A stretch of DNA of 64,000 bases from Maritalea mediterranea (GCF_021568695.1 NZ_JAKGTI010000001.1:806001-870000), one strand, 5' to 3'. Positions 26,315 to 35,566 are shown, numbered from the stretch's first letter. Notes: generated by a model not told the origin, from the letters alone. Numbers and translations are program-made.

Positions 26315-26763
26315 GCGAAATCGAAATCCGCGATCTACGGCCAGAAGAATGGCGCGATTGGGCCCGGATGCGCGGCACGCTTTTTGAGATCAGCTTCGAC
26401 GAGGCCAGCGACGATGTGCATCGCTTCCTTGCAGGCACCGACCCAAACCTTAAGGCCGTCTTCTGCGCCGCCAGTGATGACCGGTTGATCGGCTTTGTCG
26501 AAATTAGCGAGCGATCCTATGCTGATGGCTGTTATGATGGGCCAGTGGCCTATATGGAAGGCTGGTATATCGATGAAAATTATCGTGGCACAGGCGTGGG
26601 CAAAGCGCTGGTGCAGCGGGCAATTGATTGGGCCAAGGCCAAAAATTATCCGCACCTCGGCTCAGATGCTGAACTTCGCAACACCAACAGCCAAAAGGCA
26701 CATCAGGCACTTGGCTTCGAAGAAATAGGGCGGATTGTGCAATATCGGATGGCGCTAAAATGA
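26311..26763 (+). CDS. GNAT acetyltransferase, aminoglycoside 6'-N-acetyltransferase-like
   Basis: A 150-residue GNAT protein. The start is set by the ATGA overlap with the helicase at 26311. The sequence follows AAC(6') enzymes closely: S-Y-A-D-G-C near 68, M-E-G-W-Y-I-D near 82, the acetyl-CoA loop Y-R-G-T-G-V-G-K-A-L near 92, L-G-S-D-A-E-L near 115 and A-L-G-F-E-E near 133. By family it would acetylate the 6'-amino group of an aminoglycoside or another amine. Chromosomal relatives may have house-keeping roles, so resistance is not assured. It lies inside a DNA repair operon and its stop overlaps pdeM by four bases. Confidence 0.85.
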   Translation: MSEIEIRDLRPEEWRDWARMRGTLFEISFDEASDDVHRFLAGTDPNLKAVFCAASDDRLIGFVEISERSYADGCYDGPVAYMEGWYIDENYRGTGVGKALVQRAIDWAKAKNYPHLGSDAELRNTNSQKAHQALGFEEIGRIVQYRMALK

Positions 26764-27461
26764 GTTTGGCCGCACAGCAAAAAACAGATGCGTTAAGTTT
26801 CACTTTTGGCGGCCAGGATTTTGTGCCGCTGCTGTCGGGCGCATTGTTCTGGCCCAGCCAGAACGCGCTTTTGGTGGCGGATTTGCATTTGGAAAAAATG
26901 TCCTCCTTTGCCAGATCGCGTCAGTTTTTCCCGCCCTACGACACAAAGGCCACCCTGGCGAAATTGGAACGCGACTTGAACCTGACCGGCGCAACCCGCG
27001 TCTTCTCGTTGGGTGACAGTTTCCACCGCGATGAAGGCACCACCACCTTGTTGCCGCATGATCGGGAGCTGGTGGCCAGTTTCGTCGCGCATTATGAGTG
27101 GATTTGGGTTGCAGGCAATCATGACCCGAGTGCCCATGATCTGGGCGGCCATTGCTGTGATGAATTGTTTATGGATGGCCTGACCCTCTCACACGAACCG
27201 GACGCAAAGTTCGCGCCGCAAATCGCCGGTCATTTGCACCCGGGCGCCCGCATCCGCATCAATGGGCGGTCCACCAAGCGGCCCTGCTTTGTGTGTGATG
27301 ATGATCGGCTGATCATGCCCTCATATGGCGTTTCCACCGGCAATCTCAATGTGTTGAACCCGGCCTTCAAGCCGGTGCTCAATAAAGACCAGATGCGGAT
27401 TTATGCCATTGGCCGCGATCAGATTTATCCTGTGAGCGCCAAATATCTGGTCAAAGGCTAA
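26760..27461 (+). CDS. pdeM: Ligase-associated DNA damage response endonuclease PdeM
   Basis: A 233-residue calcineurin-like phosphoesterase. Metal-binding motifs in order: A-D-L-H-L near 41, G-D-S-F-H-R near 82, G-N-H-D-P near 120, S-H-E-P near 144 and G-H-L-H-P near 157. PdeM proteins accompany the Lhr-like helicase and are thought to cut DNA intermediates. The start overlaps the stop of the AAC(6')-like gene (ATGA). It overlaps the convergent GNAT gene by four bases at its end. Confidence 0.9.
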   Translation: MSLAAQQKTDALSFTFGGQDFVPLLSGALFWPSQNALLVADLHLEKMSSFARSRQFFPPYDTKATLAKLERDLNLTGATRVFSLGDSFHRDEGTTTLLPHDRELVASFVAHYEWIWVAGNHDPSAHDLGGHCCDELFMDGLTLSHEPDAKFAPQIAGHLHPGARIRINGRSTKRPCFVCDDDRLIMPSYGVSTGNLNVLNPAFKPVLNKDQMRIYAIGRDQIYPVSAKYLVKG

Positions 27462-27901
27462 AGCCGTTTGTGGTAGCCGGTTTTGTCTGGCTTTAGGCCG
27501 ACCTCTTGGTAAAAGTGATGCGTACCCTCGGTCTGGCTGCCTGTAAGCAGCATGACCTTATAACAACCAGCCGCTTCAGCGCGGTCAAACGCATCGTGCA
27601 ATACCTTTTTGCCTAAGCCCGTGCGGCGATATTGTTTGTGGGTCACCACATTTTCGATCAGCGCTATCGGGCGGTTGCCCCGGGTGAGGTTGGGCAGAAT
27701 AAAAAGGGTGCAGCTGGAAACGATAATGCCATCCAGCTCGGCCACGATGATCATCCGGTCCGGATCTGCCAGCAGCGCTTCCAATTCCTGCTCAAACTGA
27801 TCTTCATTGATTTTTGGATCATCCGGGTGAAGATGGGTGTAAATGTCCTGAAGGGCAATGGCATCGCGCTTCGTAGCGAGCCTGACCCGACAGCCCATCA
27901 T
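27458..27901 (-). CDS. GNAT family N-acetyltransferase
   Basis: About 147 residues with the start at 27901, where ATGA overlaps the stop of the DUF3429 gene. The open frame extends further up, but the extra sequence lies inside that gene and looks non-coding. GNAT features: I-E-N-V-V-T near 83, the acetyl-CoA loop Y-R-R-T-G-L-G-K-K near 92, and H-H-F-Y-Q-E-V-G-L near the C-terminus. The substrate is unknown. It is the last gene of the tauE operon. Confidence 0.85.
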   Translation of the reverse strand: MMGCRVRLATKRDAIALQDIYTHLHPDDPKINEDQFEQELEALLADPDRMIIVAELDGIIVSSCTLFILPNLTRGNRPIALIENVVTHKQYRRTGLGKKVLHDAFDRAEAAGCYKVMLLTGSQTEGTHHFYQEVGLKPDKTGYHKRL

Positions 27902-28356
27902 AGGTTGACTATGATCCGTGCAATCAAAATGAGAATGAGCGTGATGCACACGAGCCAGGTCATCACCAATCGTAGCCGGGCATAGGCGGGCGGCACGCGC
28001 CCGCGAATGCCGGACCAAACATCCCACACGCCATGAATGCCGAATCCGACAGTGAGGATCAACAGCCCAATGGTGAGCGGCAGCAGCAAAGTGATAAACC
28101 CGGCAACGGAGCCAAATATGCCCACGATATAAGTCAGGTCGCTGCCCGCACCGCCCTGTAGCCGTATCCCCCAGCGAACGCCGCCCAGAAACGACAGAAT
28201 CAGGGCGCCATAACCAAGCAGAGCCCGCTCAAAAATAACCGGATCAACCGGGGACAGGCCCGGAAAAATGACAAGAACAAATCCTGTGGCAAAAGGTACC
28301 CAGCCCGCCAGGGCGGCCAAGGAAACCGTGCGCGACCAAAAAATGGGAAGAGACAT
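27898..28356 (-). CDS. DUF3429 family membrane protein
   Basis: About 152 residues with five likely membrane helices. The G-G-V-R-W-G motif near 59 and Y-A-R-L-R near 127 fit DUF3429. The ATG at 28356 has TTAGGAG five bases before it and begins one base after the TAA of the TIGR02186 gene. Function unknown. It is co-transcribed with a TauE-type exporter. Confidence 0.82.
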   Translation of the reverse strand: MSLPIFWSRTVSLAALAGWVPFATGFVLVIFPGLSPVDPVIFERALLGYGALILSFLGGVRWGIRLQGGAGSDLTYIVGIFGSVAGFITLLLPLTIGLLILTVGFGIHGVWDVWSGIRGRVPPAYARLRLVMTWLVCITLILILIARIIVNL

Positions 28357-28357
28357 A

Positions 28358-29119
28358 TTATCTCCTAAAAACAACCCCGCTCAACCAACCGGTGAATATG
28401 GCCAGAATGACGCAAACCACGCCATAAATCAAAGAATATTCTTTGGCGCTATTGGCAACAAACCGTTCAAAGCCAACGGTGCGCACCGTGAAGCGTTGGG
28501 GGGCATTGTCGATCAACTCGCCATTTTGAAATACATAAGTATTGGCCAGATAAGTGCCATTGGGCACGTGCGCTGGCAGGGCAATGCGGGCGGAAAAAAA
28601 GGTGTCAGAAAGAAACTGCACCCCATGCTCGTCCAATGAATAAAGCCCGCGCTTTTTCATCAGTCGGATCAGCTGTTGGGCAAACACATCGGTATTCTGG
28701 GTGCGTCTGACTGGCCGAATATGCGGCGAACTGTCAAATGCCAACCCATTGACACTGAGCACACCCGCATCTGCAATTTTCTCCAGTGGTGCGCTGGAGA
28801 CCAGCGCAAAATAGGATGGAAAGCCTTCAAAGGCCTCCTGCTCGCCATTGAGCCAAATTCCATATTGGTGCGTCTTCTTCCGCGCCACATAAGTGCCGGC
28901 CGGCCCCTTGATGGAGATGACAATATTGTAATTATTGGTCACCTGATCATGTTCGAACCCGATATCTGGCTCGATCGTGCCGAAAATCGTGATGGTGTCT
29001 CCAGCAAAGTTAGAACTGATAGAGACCACGGGTTCGGACGTCGACATCACCAGGCGTTGCGCAGAGGCCTGTACCGTCATTACAGCCAATGTGAAAAGCG
29101 CCAGAAGCAAACGCATCAT
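28358..29119 (-). CDS. TIGR02186 family protein, secreted domain with C-terminal membrane anchor
   Basis: A 253-residue protein. A signal peptide (about 1-20, ending A-S-A-Q) is followed by an exported domain beginning L-V-M-S-T-S-E-P-V-V-S-I, with F-x-G-x-x-I-x-I-F-G near 40. A single membrane helix at about 228-248 ends in a short basic tail (F-R-R). This matches TIGR02186 proteins, which travel with TauE/SafE exporters. ATGATG at the start overlaps the tauE stop. A role in periplasmic handling of the exported anion is inference. Confidence 0.85.
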   Translation of the reverse strand: MMRLLLALFTLAVMTVQASAQRLVMSTSEPVVSISSNFAGDTITIFGTIEPDIGFEHDQVTNNYNIVISIKGPAGTYVARKKTHQYGIWLNGEQEAFEGFPSYFALVSSAPLEKIADAGVLSVNGLAFDSSPHIRPVRRTQNTDVFAQQLIRLMKKRGLYSLDEHGVQFLSDTFFSARIALPAHVPNGTYLANTYVFQNGELIDNAPQRFTVRTVGFERFVANSAKEYSLIYGVVCVILAIFTGWLSGVVFRR

Positions 29120-30051
29120 CCACCCCCCACACTTGAAAGGACCGCGACAGAGAAGGGATCACTCGGGGTGAGCAGCAATGACAGGGCAAACCGCACGGCA
29201 ACCGCCAACACGATGAGGGCCAAAAGGGCGCGCAATTGGTCGCCGCGCAGATATTGACCGGCCGACACCCCAAACTGGGCACCGATCACAGAACCGGTCA
29301 TCAACGTGAAGGCCAGAACAATATCGACGGTTTGCGAATTGACTGCGTGCAAAATGGTGGTGGCGGCCATAATGGCCAAGACCTGCAGCAAGGAGGTGCC
29401 GATCACAATGGAGCCGGGCACGCGCAGCAGATAGATCAGCGCGGGCACCAGAATAAACCCTCCGCCGATGCCCAACAATGAGCCCAGAAAACCGATGCCC
29501 CCGCCAATCAAAATAACAGGAAAGATTGAGACATACAGATTAGAGCGCTTGAACCGCACCCGAAAGGGCAGGCCATGCACCCAATTATGCTTGCCGGGCA
29601 ATTTGGTGGGGCGGCTATCGCCCTGCTGTCGATGTTTGATGATAGAACGCACTGCTTCAATCAGCATCAGAGTGCCAATGGACCCCAAAAAGATCAGATA
29701 ACCCAGTGAAATCACCAGATCGAGCTGGCCCGCGCTGCGCAACTGACCGAAAGTCCATACGCCTAGAAAGGCGCCGCAGACACCTGATACGATCAGAAAC
29801 AGCGCCAACTTCAAATCGATGCCGCCCCGTCGCCAATATGAAAGTGCGCCAGAGGTGGACGCGGCCACAACTTGGCCCGTTACTGACGCCACGGCCACGG
29901 GCGCAGGAATGCCGGAAAAGATCAACATGGGGGTGAGCAGAAAACCGCCGCCAACGCCAAACAGACCGGAGAGGAAGCCCACAGCGCCCCCTAATCCAAC
30001 CAGCATAAACAGGTTGAGCGAGAGTTCAGCAATGGGCAAATAAAGCTGCAC
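29116..30051 (-). CDS. TauE/SafE family sulfite/organosulfonate exporter
   Basis: A 311-residue protein with about eight membrane helices in two repeats. Each repeat has the family G-x-G-G-G-F-x-L motif: G-V-G-G-G-F-L-L-T-P near 32 and G-I-G-G-G-F-I-L-V-P near 197. Family members move sulfite, sulfoacetate or related anions. The start is GTG at 30051; the nearest Shine-Dalgarno-like AGGA is about 12 bases upstream, so the start is not certain. It leads an operon with TIGR02186, DUF3429 and GNAT genes, all overlapping or one base apart. Confidence 0.88.
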   Translation of the reverse strand: MQLYLPIAELSLNLFMLVGLGGAVGFLSGLFGVGGGFLLTPMLIFSGIPAPVAVASVTGQVVAASTSGALSYWRRGGIDLKLALFLIVSGVCGAFLGVWTFGQLRSAGQLDLVISLGYLIFLGSIGTLMLIEAVRSIIKHRQQGDSRPTKLPGKHNWVHGLPFRVRFKRSNLYVSIFPVILIGGGIGFLGSLLGIGGGFILVPALIYLLRVPGSIVIGTSLLQVLAIMAATTILHAVNSQTVDIVLAFTLMTGSVIGAQFGVSAGQYLRGDQLRALLALIVLAVAVRFALSLLLTPSDPFSVAVLSSVGGG

Positions 30052-30193
30052 GAGACGGTGATCCTAAAATTCGATAAACACCCATTTGGTGAATTGATGT
30101 GCGCCCGGTGTAGGCCGCACTATGTCAGCCTGTCAATTGGGCTGAACCAAGATTTGGTTCGAATTTTTAAATCACATGCCATTCGGCGCAAGA

Positions 30194-33100
30194 TTAAATG
30201 GGCTGGCTGCTCAAAATGGCCATCAGACGTGGATTGATTGCGCCGCTTTCATTCATGCCCAGCGCCCGTTCAAATCCGCGGATTGCGTCTTCGGTTTTCG
30301 GGCCCATCATCCCGTCCGGTTGACCAACAGAAAAGCCGAGTTTCAGCAATGCGGTTTGCACGCCCAAAACCACTTCTTTTTTCTCAATAGCCGGGCCGGG
30401 ATCAAACGCCGGATCCCAAGTGCCGATTGGCGCATAATTTGCCCCCAACGCGACCTTTTCAGGCTGCCAATTGGCCACGCGATCCTTCAGGTCCTGCATC
30501 TGCGCCGCGTCAATAGAGCGGGCCACATCATCCCGTGCCCCCTTCGCGTCCTGATCGCCCTGCAGAGCTGCCAGCGCAAACCAGAAATAGGATTTGCCCA
30601 AATCCTGTTCGACGCCGAGGCCGCGGGCATAAAGCATGCCCAGATTAAACTGGCTGTCAACAACGCCCTGATTGGCCGCGCGCTCAAACCAGACGCTGGC
30701 TTTGGAGAAATCCTGCTGATTTGCGTCTGCGGATGCAAACAGCGCGGCCAAATTGTGCATAGCCATCCGATTGCCGTTTTCGGCGGCCCGTTTGTACCAT
30801 TCTTTGGCTTGATCGATATTCTGTTTGACGCCAATACCGTGTTCAAAAGCGGCGGCCAAGCGATATTGTGCCGGGGCATAACCGGCTGCAGCGGCCTGTT
30901 CAAACCATTTGCTGGCGGCTTGAGAATCCTTGGGAACAACTTGACCTTCCATCAGGATGGCCCCCATTTCAAACTGGGCCCGCACATCACCGCCTGCAGC
31001 AGCCATGCGCAATCCCTCGGGGCCAACTTCGGGAACAAGTTCCTCTTGTTCAGTTTTAATGGGCTCGGGGGAGATAGATGCTGTGGTCAAATCGCTGTCC
31101 ACGCCGTCCGCATGCGGCGGGACCAAGCCTACATCCTGATCGGCCAAGGTGTTCTGGTCTGTGAGGGCAGCCAACTCGCCAATTTCGATTGCCGGCGATT
31201 GTGTCATATCAATTTGGCGTGGGGCAGATGCGTCGCCAAGCGCTGACACATCTGCGTCGGCCGGTTCGGAGATGGACGGGGCCGCACCAGTGGTCGCCGC
31301 ATTCTTGTCGCTTGAATTTTGGTTGATCAGATTGACCGTCATGGCAATGATCGCCACGATTGATGCGCCCAGCAAGATCGGCTGCCGGTGACGGCTCAGA
31401 AAGCTTTCTTGCGCCTCTTCCTCATCCGGTGCCGTCTCATCAAGCGCGTCACGATGGTCTGGGTGACCGTCCAGTGAGATTTGATGTTCATCGTCAAAAG
31501 CACTCTTGGGGCGCTCGATTTTTTCTGCCTCTGGTGCCGGTGCCGCTTCTTCATCTTTCTTCTTGCCGGTGAACGGCATCATGAAGCGCTTACGGCGCTG
31601 CTCGGCGGCAACTTCCATTTCCTCAACATCGTCTTGAAGATTTTCACTGGCCTCGTGCAGATGGTTTTTGCTGCCGTTTAGAGGGGCCGCTGCCGGACGT
31701 TCAATTGTTGGTTCTGCAGATTGCGATGTTTCTTTTTCGTCTTTACCGGCCTTAATGCGAGCAAACGCGCGCCCCAGCAGACTAGTGGCTTGTTCCTGTG
31801 GATCGTTTTTCGCCACAGCAGCGCTGCGCGCGGCCGCAATAAAGCTTTGTCGGGCTTGGTGAAGAGTGTCATCCTGAGCTTGACCTTCTGGCCTGTCAGC
31901 AGCAGTCGATGAATGGGGCTGAGAAGCCATGCCTTCACTGCCGAACGACGCCGAGTTTGCCGTATCTGAAGCAGAAGGTGCAGGTGCGTTCCCATCATAA
32001 AGATCACTCAAAGAGCGGGGGCCATCATCGTAACCGGTTGTCTCCGTATCGAAAGCCGAACGGGGACGGGGGACATCTTCCTGCGCCGACGTTGCCGGTG
32101 TATCTTCCACGGGTGCATCGGCAGGTGTCGGAACATGTGTGTCCTGATCCTTTAACACGGGCGGCTCATAATGTGGCGCAGCTGTCTCTGGAGAAGTCAA
32201 CTCAGCTGCGCTGGCTTCAGTGTACCCGTCAGACCGCTCTGCCGTGTCGTGGGTCTCCTCATCTGCGGCGATGTCCGCAAATCCCAGCCCAACGGGCGCA
32301 TCAGAACCTTGATCTTCATCTGTCGGCGCGCTGCCTATGGCCTCTTCAAATGAGGGGGCGACAGCCGTCTCGTTGTGCGATGGCTCGATGTTGGCCGCGT
32401 GCGGCGCTGGCGCATCGGCTTCGGCCGCTGCGTCCCAGGCGGCAAGTTGACAGGCTGGATCATTAGATGGAAGTTCGGCTAAGGCCTCGGCGTGAGCTGG
32501 CTTTGCTGCCGGAGCGGACATCGTTTGCAATTTGGCATCAAGCGCCTCAAGCTGCGCGGTCAATCCAGCCTCAATTGCCTTCAAGCCCTCAAGATCAATT
32601 GCCGGTGCGTCTTGAGTTTGCGGTGGTTCGTGTGCGCCTTGCAAGGACTGGATAGCGTCAATGATCCGGTCTTCCATGCCTTTCAAGCTGCGATAGAAAT
32701 TATCTGCGGGGGCACTGCGGTCCTGCTGTGCCCGATCAATGGAATCGATGGCGGCATTGAGCCGATCTTCCATAGATGTAAGCGCGCTCAAAACGTCTTC
32801 ATTGTTTTGCGGCGTCAGTGATGCTGTTGAAGCATCACGCACCGAATCCAAACTGGAAATGGCGTCGTTTAAACGCTGCTCAATAGCGTGCAGTTCGCTT
32901 AAATCCGGCTGGGCAACTTCCAATGTCGGTTGGATTAAATTTTCCTGCAAACCTTCAAGCCGGGCCTCAATAGAGTCGAAACGCGGTTCAAGCGCCCCGG
33001 TCACCTCAGAGCGCACACCTTGCATCTCGCGGCGAATATGGTCGGTCACGCGCGTGGAGTGTTTATCATCCAACGTTGAGATCCGCTCGCCGATTTCCTG

Positions 33101-34099
33101 CAACTGGGCATAAATTTCCGGCAATTTTTGCGCCATGGATTCATCTTGCAAATGCCCAACCGCGCTGGCGATGCCCGCAACAGATCGAGCGATGGTGTCG
33201 AGCTCTTTGGGGGGCGCCCCAGCGGTGCGCTCCAGCGCATCCAGCCGCTCATAAAGATTATGAATGCCATTTTCCAGCCCCTCGATATTAATCGCTGGGG
33301 ACTGGCTATTTTCGCGAAATTCCTCGAGTTGGGCCAGCTGCTTGATCTGGATTTCAGCCAGACGCTGGGTGGAATTCATCAGGTCATCCAACCGCGCGCC
33401 CACATCGTCGAGCGCCGGGTCACTGTGCCGTTGGATAAGGTCACCCAAAGCACTGATGCGCTTCTCAATTTGGTTGAAATTGGCACTATAGTGCTGCGGG
33501 TCCTGTTTCAAGCTCTGATTGGCCAGATCGCGCACGCTGCGGTGCAAACCCTCCATGCCTTGCATAATTTCATGCACATAAGCAGGTGGATCGATCGGTG
33601 CCAACTCTCGTTCTTTTTGCTGCGGGGCGGGACCATTTAGCCTTGGTTCATTGTCTTGCCGCCGAATATTCGGACGAATTTGATCTTGCCGCGCCCGAAT
33701 TTGTGCCACGGCACGGTCCAGTCGCGCATTGCCACTTTCGCCGTCATCATGTCGCATGCTGGCGGGCTGCATGTTCTGCTTGCGGTCCATGCGGGCCACG
33801 GCAGATTGCACCTGCCGCAACGCGTCTTGTCGGCGCAAATCCTGATCGTTCATCTCTTGGGGTGAGGGGGCCTGTTGCATGAAATGCTGCGCCCCGTCGT
33901 CGGTGCCGTAGCGGCGCACAGGTTCGAGATGGTCCTCGCGCACCTCGCGTTGCTGCTTATGCTCATATTCGGCGATTTGTCCATGCACGTGATCCAGCAA
34001 ACCTTCGAGCTCACCCTTCAGCGCATCCCACTCCGCGTTACGCGAAGGCGCTTGCTGATCGGAAGAGTATGTTTGCGTAGGGAACCGGCGGTTTGGCAT
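30194..34099 (-). CDS. podJ: PodJ-like polar localization protein (coiled coil, membrane helix, Sel1 repeats, peptidoglycan-binding domain)
   Basis: A 1301-residue protein. About 1-190 is disordered and Q/R-rich. About 200-490 holds coiled coils with repeated units such as E-D-R-L-N-A-A-I-D-S and E-Q-R-L-N-D-A-I-S-S. About 500-890 is acidic and low-complexity, rich in A, P, D and E. One membrane helix lies near 905-925. Sel1/TPR-like repeats are at about 1030-1200 (A-Q-F-E-M-G-A-I-L-M-E-G and Y-A-R-G-L-G-V-E). A peptidoglycan-binding type 1 domain is at 1243-1300 (G-M-M-G-P-K-T-E-D-A-I). This is the PodJ architecture of Caulobacter and Agrobacterium, an organizer of the new or growing pole. 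The cytoplasmic part would recruit partners and the periplasmic part would contact the wall. Confidence 0.8.
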   Translation of the reverse strand: MPNRRFPTQTYSSDQQAPSRNAEWDALKGELEGLLDHVHGQIAEYEHKQQREVREDHLEPVRRYGTDDGAQHFMQQAPSPQEMNDQDLRRQDALRQVQSAVARMDRKQNMQPASMRHDDGESGNARLDRAVAQIRARQDQIRPNIRRQDNEPRLNGPAPQQKERELAPIDPPAYVHEIMQGMEGLHRSVRDLANQSLKQDPQHYSANFNQIEKRISALGDLIQRHSDPALDDVGARLDDLMNSTQRLAEIQIKQLAQLEEFRENSQSPAINIEGLENGIHNLYERLDALERTAGAPPKELDTIARSVAGIASAVGHLQDESMAQKLPEIYAQLQEIGERISTLDDKHSTRVTDHIRREMQGVRSEVTGALEPRFDSIEARLEGLQENLIQPTLEVAQPDLSELHAIEQRLNDAISSLDSVRDASTASLTPQNNEDVLSALTSMEDRLNAAIDSIDRAQQDRSAPADNFYRSLKGMEDRIIDAIQSLQGAHEPPQTQDAPAIDLEGLKAIEAGLTAQLEALDAKLQTMSAPAAKPAHAEALAELPSNDPACQLAAWDAAAEADAPAPHAANIEPSHNETAVAPSFEEAIGSAPTDEDQGSDAPVGLGFADIAADEETHDTAERSDGYTEASAAELTSPETAAPHYEPPVLKDQDTHVPTPADAPVEDTPATSAQEDVPRPRSAFDTETTGYDDGPRSLSDLYDGNAPAPSASDTANSASFGSEGMASQPHSSTAADRPEGQAQDDTLHQARQSFIAAARSAAVAKNDPQEQATSLLGRAFARIKAGKDEKETSQSAEPTIERPAAAPLNGSKNHLHEASENLQDDVEEMEVAAEQRRKRFMMPFTGKKKDEEAAPAPEAEKIERPKSAFDDEHQISLDGHPDHRDALDETAPDEEEAQESFLSRHRQPILLGASIVAIIAMTVNLINQNSSDKNAATTGAAPSISEPADADVSALGDASAPRQIDMTQSPAIEIGELAALTDQNTLADQDVGLVPPHADGVDSDLTTASISPEPIKTEQEELVPEVGPEGLRMAAAGGDVRAQFEMGAILMEGQVVPKDSQAASKWFEQAAAAGYAPAQYRLAAAFEHGIGVKQNIDQAKEWYKRAAENGNRMAMHNLAALFASADANQQDFSKASVWFERAANQGVVDSQFNLGMLYARGLGVEQDLGKSYFWFALAALQGDQDAKGARDDVARSIDAAQMQDLKDRVANWQPEKVALGANYAPIGTWDPAFDPGPAIEKKEVVLGVQTALLKLGFSVGQPDGMMGPKTEDAIRGFERALGMNESGAINPRLMAILSSQPI

Positions 34100-34176
34100 T
34101 TTCTATCCATGTCGCGTGCAGGCAAATCAACACGCATGTTTGAGTTCTCGAACGCCCATACCATTTAACAGTCTTG

Positions 34177-34192
34177 GTAAAGAAGCTGTTAA
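34177..34192 (-). promoter_or_regulatory. Possible CtrA box upstream of podJ
   Basis: On the minus strand the sequence reads TTAA-CAGCTTC-TTTAC, one mismatch from the CtrA consensus TTAA-N7-TTAAC, about 78 bases before the podJ start. podJ is cell-cycle controlled in Caulobacter, which makes the match plausible but not proven. The rest of 34100-34357 is AT-rich with no gene seen. Confidence 0.35.
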
Positions 34193-34357
34193 TTTGGGTC
34201 AAAAATCGCCGCAAATTGAGAAAATTCGCTCATTTTTGGTAGATTTTTTTGACTTTCAAGGCATCTCGCAACAAGTGTTTGTTAAGATTTTGCAGTCATG
34301 CCATAAAGGCAACAGACCCCATTTGGCCGGAATCGGGCTAAGACAATCAAACAGGCC

Positions 34358-34795
34358 ATGACCATGTCGAACTCGACCCGCGATGATATGAACGAAACAC
34401 AAAATCTAGCCGGATATGTCTATACCATCGGCGATTTGGCGGACTTCTTCGGCATCACCCACCGTGCCCTGCGCTTTTATGAAGATAAGGGCATGCTCAA
34501 GCCCAAGCGGGTGGGCCAAAAGCGCCTCTATTCCAAAAAAGATCGCACCAAGCTGCGCCTGATTTTGAATGGCAAGCAGATCGGCATGACCATTCGCGAA
34601 ATTCAGGATTTCCTGGAAAGCTATGAATTGCGCGACGGCAATGATCGGCAGATGCGCGAGGCGCTCAATAAAATCCGCTCGCAGCGGCTGTTGCTGAAAC
34701 AGCGCCGGGAATCCATTGAAATGAGCCTGGCGGAGCTTGAGCGGGTGGAGCAGATTATCGCCGGCATGGTGGATGGTGGGCTGACAGACGACTGA
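34358..34795 (+). CDS. MerR family transcriptional regulator
   Basis: A 145-residue protein. The winged helix begins with Y-T-I-G-D-L-A-D-F-F-G-I near 22, followed by R-A-L-R-F-Y-E-D-K-G-M-L near 38 and K-R-L-Y-S near 57. A long dimerisation helix runs from about 95 to the end. There is no cysteine pair, so it is not a metal sensor of the CueR/ZntR type. It is a stand-alone gene; the start is ATG at 34358 or 34364, not decided by ribosome binding sites. Confidence 0.85.
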   Translation: MTMSNSTRDDMNETQNLAGYVYTIGDLADFFGITHRALRFYEDKGMLKPKRVGQKRLYSKKDRTKLRLILNGKQIGMTIREIQDFLESYELRDGNDRQMREALNKIRSQRLLLKQRRESIEMSLAELERVEQIIAGMVDGGLTDD

Positions 34796-34906
34796 CCCGG
34801 CTTTAAGATTTTTGTGACGGATGCATGACAAGCTGGGCAAAAGGCGACTTGTTTGCCGGGTAATTGTCAGCTAAACCAAAATAATCGGGACCAACCGGAT
34901 AAATAA

Positions 34907-35566
34907 ATGGCACAAATGCGCATTATCATCGCCGACGACCATCCGCTGTTTCGCGCAGCATTGCGGCAAACCATCGAAACCCAATTCGGCGACGCATCCA
35001 TTGAAGAAGCTGGCGATATTGAAGCCCTGACCGGGCTTCTGGAACAAAATCGCGATTGCGATCTGGTGTTGCTTGATCTAGCGATGCCCGGCGTGCGCGG
35101 CTTTTCCGGCCTGTTGCTGGTGCGGGCACAATATCCCGATATTCCGGTGATGATTGTTTCCGCCAGCGATGACCAGCAAACCATGTCGCGCTCCATCGAT
35201 CTCGGTGCTTCCGGCTTTTTGCCGAAATCCACCAATGCTGATGCCATCCAAACCTCCATGAAAACCGTTCTGGACGGCGGCATCTGGGTGCCAGATGGCT
35301 TCACCTTTGATGACGCGCAAGCTGAAATCGCGGAATACACCAAACGCCTGTCCACCCTGACGCCACAGCAAGTGCGCGTGCTTATGATGCTTTCAGACGG
35401 GTTGATGAATAAACAGATCGCTTATGAGCTGAGCGTTTCCGAGGCCACCGTGAAGGCGCACGTCTCCGCCATCTTGCAAAAGCTGAATGTCGACAGCCGC
35501 ACCCAAGCCGTGATCGTGGCCTCCAAGCTGGAGCAGGGACAAATCGAAGCGGTTGCCGGGGCCTAA
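34907..35566 (+). CDS. NarL/LuxR-type response regulator
   Basis: A 219-residue protein. The receiver (4-125) has D-D-H near 10-12, the phospho-acceptor Asp in L-L-D-L-A-M-P near 57, and Lys in L-P-K-S near 107. The LuxR helix-turn-helix at about 145-210 has L-T-P-Q-Q-V-R-V-L, N-K-Q-I-A-Y-E-L and V-K-A-H-V-S-A-I-L. It is an intact, phosphorylatable regulator. The hybrid kinase gene at 35928-37526, on the opposite strand, is the likely partner. Its 3' end overlaps the convergent small membrane protein gene by four bases. Confidence 0.9.
   Translation: MAQMRIIIADDHPLFRAALRQTIETQFGDASIEEAGDIEALTGLLEQNRDCDLVLLDLAMPGVRGFSGLLLVRAQYPDIPVMIVSASDDQQTMSRSIDLGASGFLPKSTNADAIQTSMKTVLDGGIWVPDGFTFDDAQAEIAEYTKRLSTLTPQQVRVLMMLSDGLMNKQIAYELSVSEATVKAHVSAILQKLNVDSRTQAVIVASKLEQGQIEAVAGA

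Noticed and set aside
30176-31246. A 356-codon open frame on the plus strand opposite the podJ 3' half
   Set aside because: It is the antisense shadow of the Sel1/peptidoglycan-binding region of podJ, which has clear domains. The antisense translation shows no family pattern and is rich in His and Cys runs typical of shadows.
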